64,000 bases of DNA from Bacteroidota bacterium (lineage in GTDB: Bacteria > Bacteroidota > Bacteroidia > NS11-12g > UBA955), in NCBI GenBank assembly GCA_016787485.1, contig JAEUUL010000024.1:1-64000 (forward strand), written 5' to 3'. Below, in pieces: positions 62,749-64,000 of the stretch. The notes below the pieces were generated by a model. The model did not search any database. It saw only the letters and a list, made by a program, of their open reading frames with translations, and was not told where the DNA came from. Positions within the stretch are counted from its first letter, which is position 1. Each line of letters starts with the position of its first letter. Made by a program: the position numbers and the translations under genes.

Positions 62749-63717
62749 GTGAAAAAGATAGGGGTTTTTACATCAGGGGGAGATTCTCCGGGCATGAATG
62801 CCTGCGTAAGGGCTGTGGTAAGAACCGCCGTACACAATGGGTTACAGGTATTTGGCATTCGGCGCGGATACCAGGGAATGATAGAAGGAGATATTACCGA
62901 ACTTTCGGCTCCCAGTGTGGCAAACATACTCCAATACGGAGGTACATTACTGAAAACAGCCCGGAGTGCAGATTTTTTAACTCCTGAAGGCCGAAAAATC
63001 GCCGCAGACCAGTTGCACCGGCATGGAATCGAAGGCCTTGTATGTATAGGAGGCAATGGTACGTATACCGGTGCCATGGTTTTTGAAAAAGAATACGGTA
63101 TTCCGGGTATTGGCTGCCCCGGCACCATAGACAACGATTTGTACGGAACCGATTATACCATTGGGTTCGATACGGCCATCAATACCGCCATGGAAGCCAT
63201 AGATAAAATACGTGACACTGCAGACAGCCATAACCGTGTTTTCTTTGTGGAAGTAATGGGACGGCATGCAGGTCATATTGCCCTGCTATCAGGCATTGCC
63301 GGCGGAGCTGAAGGCATTTTTGTGCCTGAAAGACAAAATGAATTTGAAGCGGTGATACATACATACAGTCAGAAAAGCCGCAACAAGGAATTTTCGATTT
63401 TTATAGTGTGTGAAGGGGATGAAGAAGGCCATGCCTATGAGGTGGCACGCCGTTTTCAGGAAGTGTACCCGGATACGGACTGCCGCATTACGGTTTTGGG
63501 GCATGTACAACGTGGTGGCAGCCCCACCGCTATGGACAGGATACTTGCATCCCGGTTGGGTGCCCATGCTGTAAAAGGCCTGCTCGAGGGCCGGAAAAAC
63601 TGCGCCGTGGGTGTGGTGAGCAATGATATTGTTTTTACCCCGTTTAGTGAAGCCATTTATAAAAAGAAGGATATCCCGGAAAACCTCTGGTCTCTGAATG
63701 CAATGATTAGCCGCTGA
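62749..63717 (+). CDS. pfkA: 6-phosphofructokinase
   Basis: It phosphorylates fructose 6-phosphate at C1, the committed glycolytic step. 322 residues from a GTG at 62749 (MKKIGVFTSGGDSPGMNACV), with a TTTTTTTG upstream 7 nt away. Other blocks: PGTIDNDLYGTDYTIGFDTAINTAMEAIDKIRDTADSH with catalytic Asp128, VEVMGRHAGHIALLSGIAGG, CEGDEEG and LGHVQRGGSPTAMDRILASRLG. The metal-binding GGDGS loop of bacterial PfkA reads GGNGT, with Asn103 where E. coli has Asp103; Gly104 is kept, which points to ATP rather than pyrophosphate as donor. The stop overlaps the recN start (TGATG), so the two are coupled. Confidence 0.94.
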   Translation: MKKIGVFTSGGDSPGMNACVRAVVRTAVHNGLQVFGIRRGYQGMIEGDITELSAPSVANILQYGGTLLKTARSADFLTPEGRKIAADQLHRHGIEGLVCIGGNGTYTGAMVFEKEYGIPGIGCPGTIDNDLYGTDYTIGFDTAINTAMEAIDKIRDTADSHNRVFFVEVMGRHAGHIALLSGIAGGAEGIFVPERQNEFEAVIHTYSQKSRNKEFSIFIVCEGDEEGHAYEVARRFQEVYPDTDCRITVLGHVQRGGSPTAMDRILASRLGAHAVKGLLEGRKNCAVGVVSNDIVFTPFSEAIYKKKDIPENLWSLNAMISR

Positions 63718-64000
63718 TGTTACTGAATCTCACTGTAAAAAACTTCGCCCTGATAAGGGAACTGTGCTACGAGCCGGGCAAAGGCTTCAATGTTGTTACC
63801 GGCGAAACGGGTGCTGGTAAGTCAATATTGCTGGGCGCACTGGGTTTGGTGCTTGGTAACCGGGCAGAATCAGGAGTGTTGCTGAATGCGGAACAAAAAT
63901 GTATTGTGGAAGCTACCTTCAATATCGAGGCACTCCAATTGCATGACTTTTTCCAACAGGAGGAACTTGACTATGAGCCTACGACCCTATTGCGCAGGGA
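63717..64000 (+). CDS. recN: DNA repair protein RecN, N-terminal part (partial at window edge)
   Basis: The frame opens at the ATG at 63717, sharing its A with the pfkA stop, and runs off the right edge, giving 94 codons. It starts LLNLTVKNFALIRELCYEPG, then has the Walker A loop FNVVTGETGAGKSILLGALGLVLG, the signature opening of RecN, an SMC-like ATPase for double-strand break repair. The rest (coiled coil, Walker B) is beyond the window. Confidence 0.92.
   Translation, partial: MLLNLTVKNFALIRELCYEPGKGFNVVTGETGAGKSILLGALGLVLGNRAESGVLLNAEQKCIVEATFNIEALQLHDFFQQEELDYEPTTLLRR

Overview
The window is a chromosomal segment of a Bacteroidota (Bacteroidetes) bacterium. The evidence is four type IX secretion or gliding proteins (PorV, PorU, a PorP/SprF protein and GldJ), a truncated giant secreted protein of the Bacteroidota adhesin/T9SS-cargo type, many lipoproteins, almost no Shine-Dalgarno sequences, and many promoters of the Bacteroidota type (-33 TTG/TTTG and -7 TAnnTTTG). 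The mixture fits an environmental, probably gliding, Sphingobacteriia/Chitinophagia/Saprospiria-like organism; I cannot place it to genus.

Layout. 1-2403 (-) is the first part of a giant secreted protein that leaves the window. 2.6-6.2 kb holds a helical low-complexity protein, a Xaa-Pro aminopeptidase, Pcm and an oxidoreductase-like protein. 6.2-8.5 kb is a lipoprotein plus a polyprenyl-phosphate sugar transferase. 8.5-13.7 kb is an export operon (TetR, ABC protein with degenerate ATPase motifs, HlyD adaptor, TolC), with a perfect palindrome over the tetR start. 13.9-20.7 kb holds gyrB, a LolE-like permease, a NamZ-like muramidase, an LtaS-like sulfatase-fold membrane protein and a DUF4920 lipoprotein. 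20.8-28.6 kb (-) is an acyl-CoA carboxylase set (pccB, accB, accC) split by a secreted caspase-like protein and an outer-membrane barrel. 28.7-36.7 kb holds a small lipoprotein and the T9SS/gliding block.

36.8-38.2 kb is an RNA region on the minus strand: tRNA-Gly(GCC), a GIY-YIG nuclease gene lying between two identical 53-bp copies of the tRNA 3' end plus terminator, and RNase P RNA. 38.2-46.7 kb runs gatB into a tight six-gene cluster resembling the dlt D-alanylation system (adenylating ligase, GNAT, carrier protein, two SGNH proteins, the second with LysM domains, MBOAT acyltransferase). 46.7-52.4 kb has a DUF218 protein, tRNA-Lys(TTT), a cytochrome c/copper monooxygenase lipoprotein, a Crp-like regulator, a 185-bp MITE-like element, an MFS-rhodanese fusion and a rifampin ADP-ribosyltransferase (arr). 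52.5-61.6 kb has a redoxin, an unknown 708-aa protein with a possible His/Cys dyad, a TrmH methyltransferase, a phage-like acyltransferase-fold protein, a coiled-coil protein, a thioredoxin-like protein without cysteines, a 50-aa membrane protein and lon. 61.7-64 kb holds a lipoprotein, pfkA and the start of recN.

The strongest candidates for something little described are the 390-bp GIY-YIG cassette at tRNA-Gly and the dlt-like envelope acylation cluster. Next are the ABC exporter whose every catalytic motif is altered, and the near-leaderless gene starts, including two divergent genes whose start codons share one CATG.
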